From: UBA7672 sp035548775
Lineage (GTDB): Bacteria; Pseudomonadota; Alphaproteobacteria; Caulobacterales; Hyphomonadaceae
DNA length: 6,334 nucleotides
Reading direction: 5' to 3'
Assembly (NCBI GenBank): GCA_035548775.1
Contig: DASZSI010000402.1
Location: 1-6,334 of the forward strand
Below, in pieces: positions 5,546 through 6,334 of the stretch (within the stretch, counting starts at the first letter, position 1; the number at the start of each line of letters is the position of its first letter). The notes under the pieces are model-generated. The model was given only the letters and a program-made list of their open reading frames with translations. It made no database searches and was not told the DNA's origin. The translations under genes and the position numbers were made by a program.

Positions 5546-6334
5546 TCAGGGACGTGGGGCGGACGTTTTCGGCTTGCCCTGAGCGTCAGGATACATCGAC
5601 GGCTCCCACATGCGCTTCGGCGGCAGCAGCGGCACCGGCATGCTCGGAAACTCCCTCAACCCGGCGGCAAACGCCCGAAGCTTGACGCTGGTGTCGTCGG
5701 TGGATGTGGCCGCCTTGTCCGGCCAATCCAGCCCGTACGCATCCAGGAAATCGTCGCGCGGGTCGCGAAACTGCTCCGAGGCGGGAATGGGGACGAGTTT
5801 CTTCGCCCGCAGGCAGCTGTAGATGAAACCGACCGTCATCATCGTGTCGGTTGTCTGCGGCGGGACCTTGCCCCGGACGTCGTCGAGCCCGTCATCGTAA
5901 TATTTGTCGTCTTCGGGCCGGCCGAACCGTTTGTCGTGCAGCGCCTGAGCATGCCGGGCGAAGGCGTCGGCGTAGAGCGTCGCGCGGGTCGCCGGCGTCT
6001 GCTGCGCCATGACGTCCTGATCGTAATAGATGACGCCGTACTGATAGCTCACCGGCGGATCGCCCGGATGCTTTCTGGCGCGCGCCTGAATGGGCGGACG
6101 ATCGTAGTAATAGAACTCGCGCTTGTTGAGCGGGATGAAGCTGAGGCAGTCGTTGATCGCGTTGAACAGCGCGCCGTCGCTCGGCGGGTTCTTCATGATG
6201 GTCGGCGGATCCCGGTGACGTTTACGGTCGACGATTATGCCCTTTCCGCCCGGGTCGTTTGACGGTCCGCCTCCGTTCGAACACGAACAGCCGGCAGGCA
6301 GGCGCGTGCCTTTCGGATTCTGGCAGAAGTCATA
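5546..6334 (-). CDS. Unrecognised protein, 5'-partial at the right edge
   Basis: The frame is open from the right window edge to TGA at 5546, giving 262 visible residues; the true start lies outside. An ATG at 6196 would give 216 residues, but it has no ribosome site and the 46 codons before it are stop-free and protein-like, so I read through. The first visible residues include FCQNPKGTRLPAGCSCSNGG with C4, C16 and C18, followed by a Gly-rich, basic stretch; further cysteines are C63 and C174. The body is rich in Tyr, Asp and Pro, with YYYD at 75-78, an Ala-rich segment near 115-133 likely to be helical, DDKYYDDGLDD at 143-153, and a Pro-rich C-terminus ending KPKTSAPRP. No membrane segment, catalytic motif or known domain is recognised. 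It could belong to an operon extending right and perhaps include the gene at 4936-5448. Confidence 0.75.
   Translation of the reverse strand, partial: YDFCQNPKGTRLPAGCSCSNGGGPSNDPGGKGIIVDRKRHRDPPTIMKNPPSDGALFNAINDCLSFIPLNKREFYYYDRPPIQARARKHPGDPPVSYQYGVIYYDQDVMAQQTPATRATLYADAFARHAQALHDKRFGRPEDDKYYDDGLDDVRGKVPPQTTDTMMTVGFIYSCLRAKKLVPIPASEQFRDPRDDFLDAYGLDWPDKAATSTDDTSVKLRAFAAGLREFPSMPVPLLPPKRMWEPSMYPDAQGKPKTSAPRP

Noticed and set aside
1..6334. Mobile element, CRISPR, tRNA or phage signatures
   Set aside because: I saw no terminal repeats, spaced direct repeats, cloverleaf sequence or transposase/integrase motifs; the only long repeats are the diverged paralogous coding regions.

Overview
The window looks like chromosomal DNA from a GC-rich Gram-negative bacterium. 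An alphaproteobacterium (Caulobacterales/Sphingomonadales/Micropepsales-like) is the best guess, from base composition, dense gene packing, Sec signal peptides and protein style; this is an inference and the lineage cannot be fixed from the sequence alone. No tRNA, rRNA, insertion sequence, CRISPR array, integrase or phage gene is visible.

Layout, left to right. (1) At 1-2443, two minus-strand genes in tandem encode homologous exported proteins of unknown function. The left copy (1-1084) runs off the left edge and loses its C-terminus; the right copy (1238-2443) is complete and probably starts at TTG. A hairpin with a T-rich tail (1183-1212) sits between them, and their upstream regions share a 20-bp element. 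(2) At 2665-4442, a minus-strand two-gene operon encodes an HSL/GDSAG-family alpha/beta hydrolase followed by a sirtuin (NAD+-dependent protein deacylase). The hydrolase stop and sirtuin start overlap as TGATG. (3) At 4443-4671, a divergent intergenic region carries a candidate promoter on each strand and a 10-codon leader ORF. (4) At 4672-4929, a plus-strand gene encodes an 85-residue four-cysteine, zinc-ribbon-like protein. It ends only 6 bp from the convergent gene at 4936-5448, which encodes a small exported protein with one C-terminal membrane segment. (5) At 5546-6334, a minus-strand gene of unknown function enters from the right edge. Its reading frame continues past the first internal ATG to the window end, so it is 5'-partial.

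The only well-understood functions are the sirtuin and the esterase-like hydrolase, and their translational coupling suggests related roles. The paralogous exported pair is the most distinctive feature: near-identical signal peptides, exactly two cysteines each with identical 140-residue spacing, and related upstream DNA. I found no clear evidence of a defence system, mobile element or large new multi-gene system. No stretch over 300 bases lacks a gene; the longest gaps are 4443-4671 and 2444-2664.
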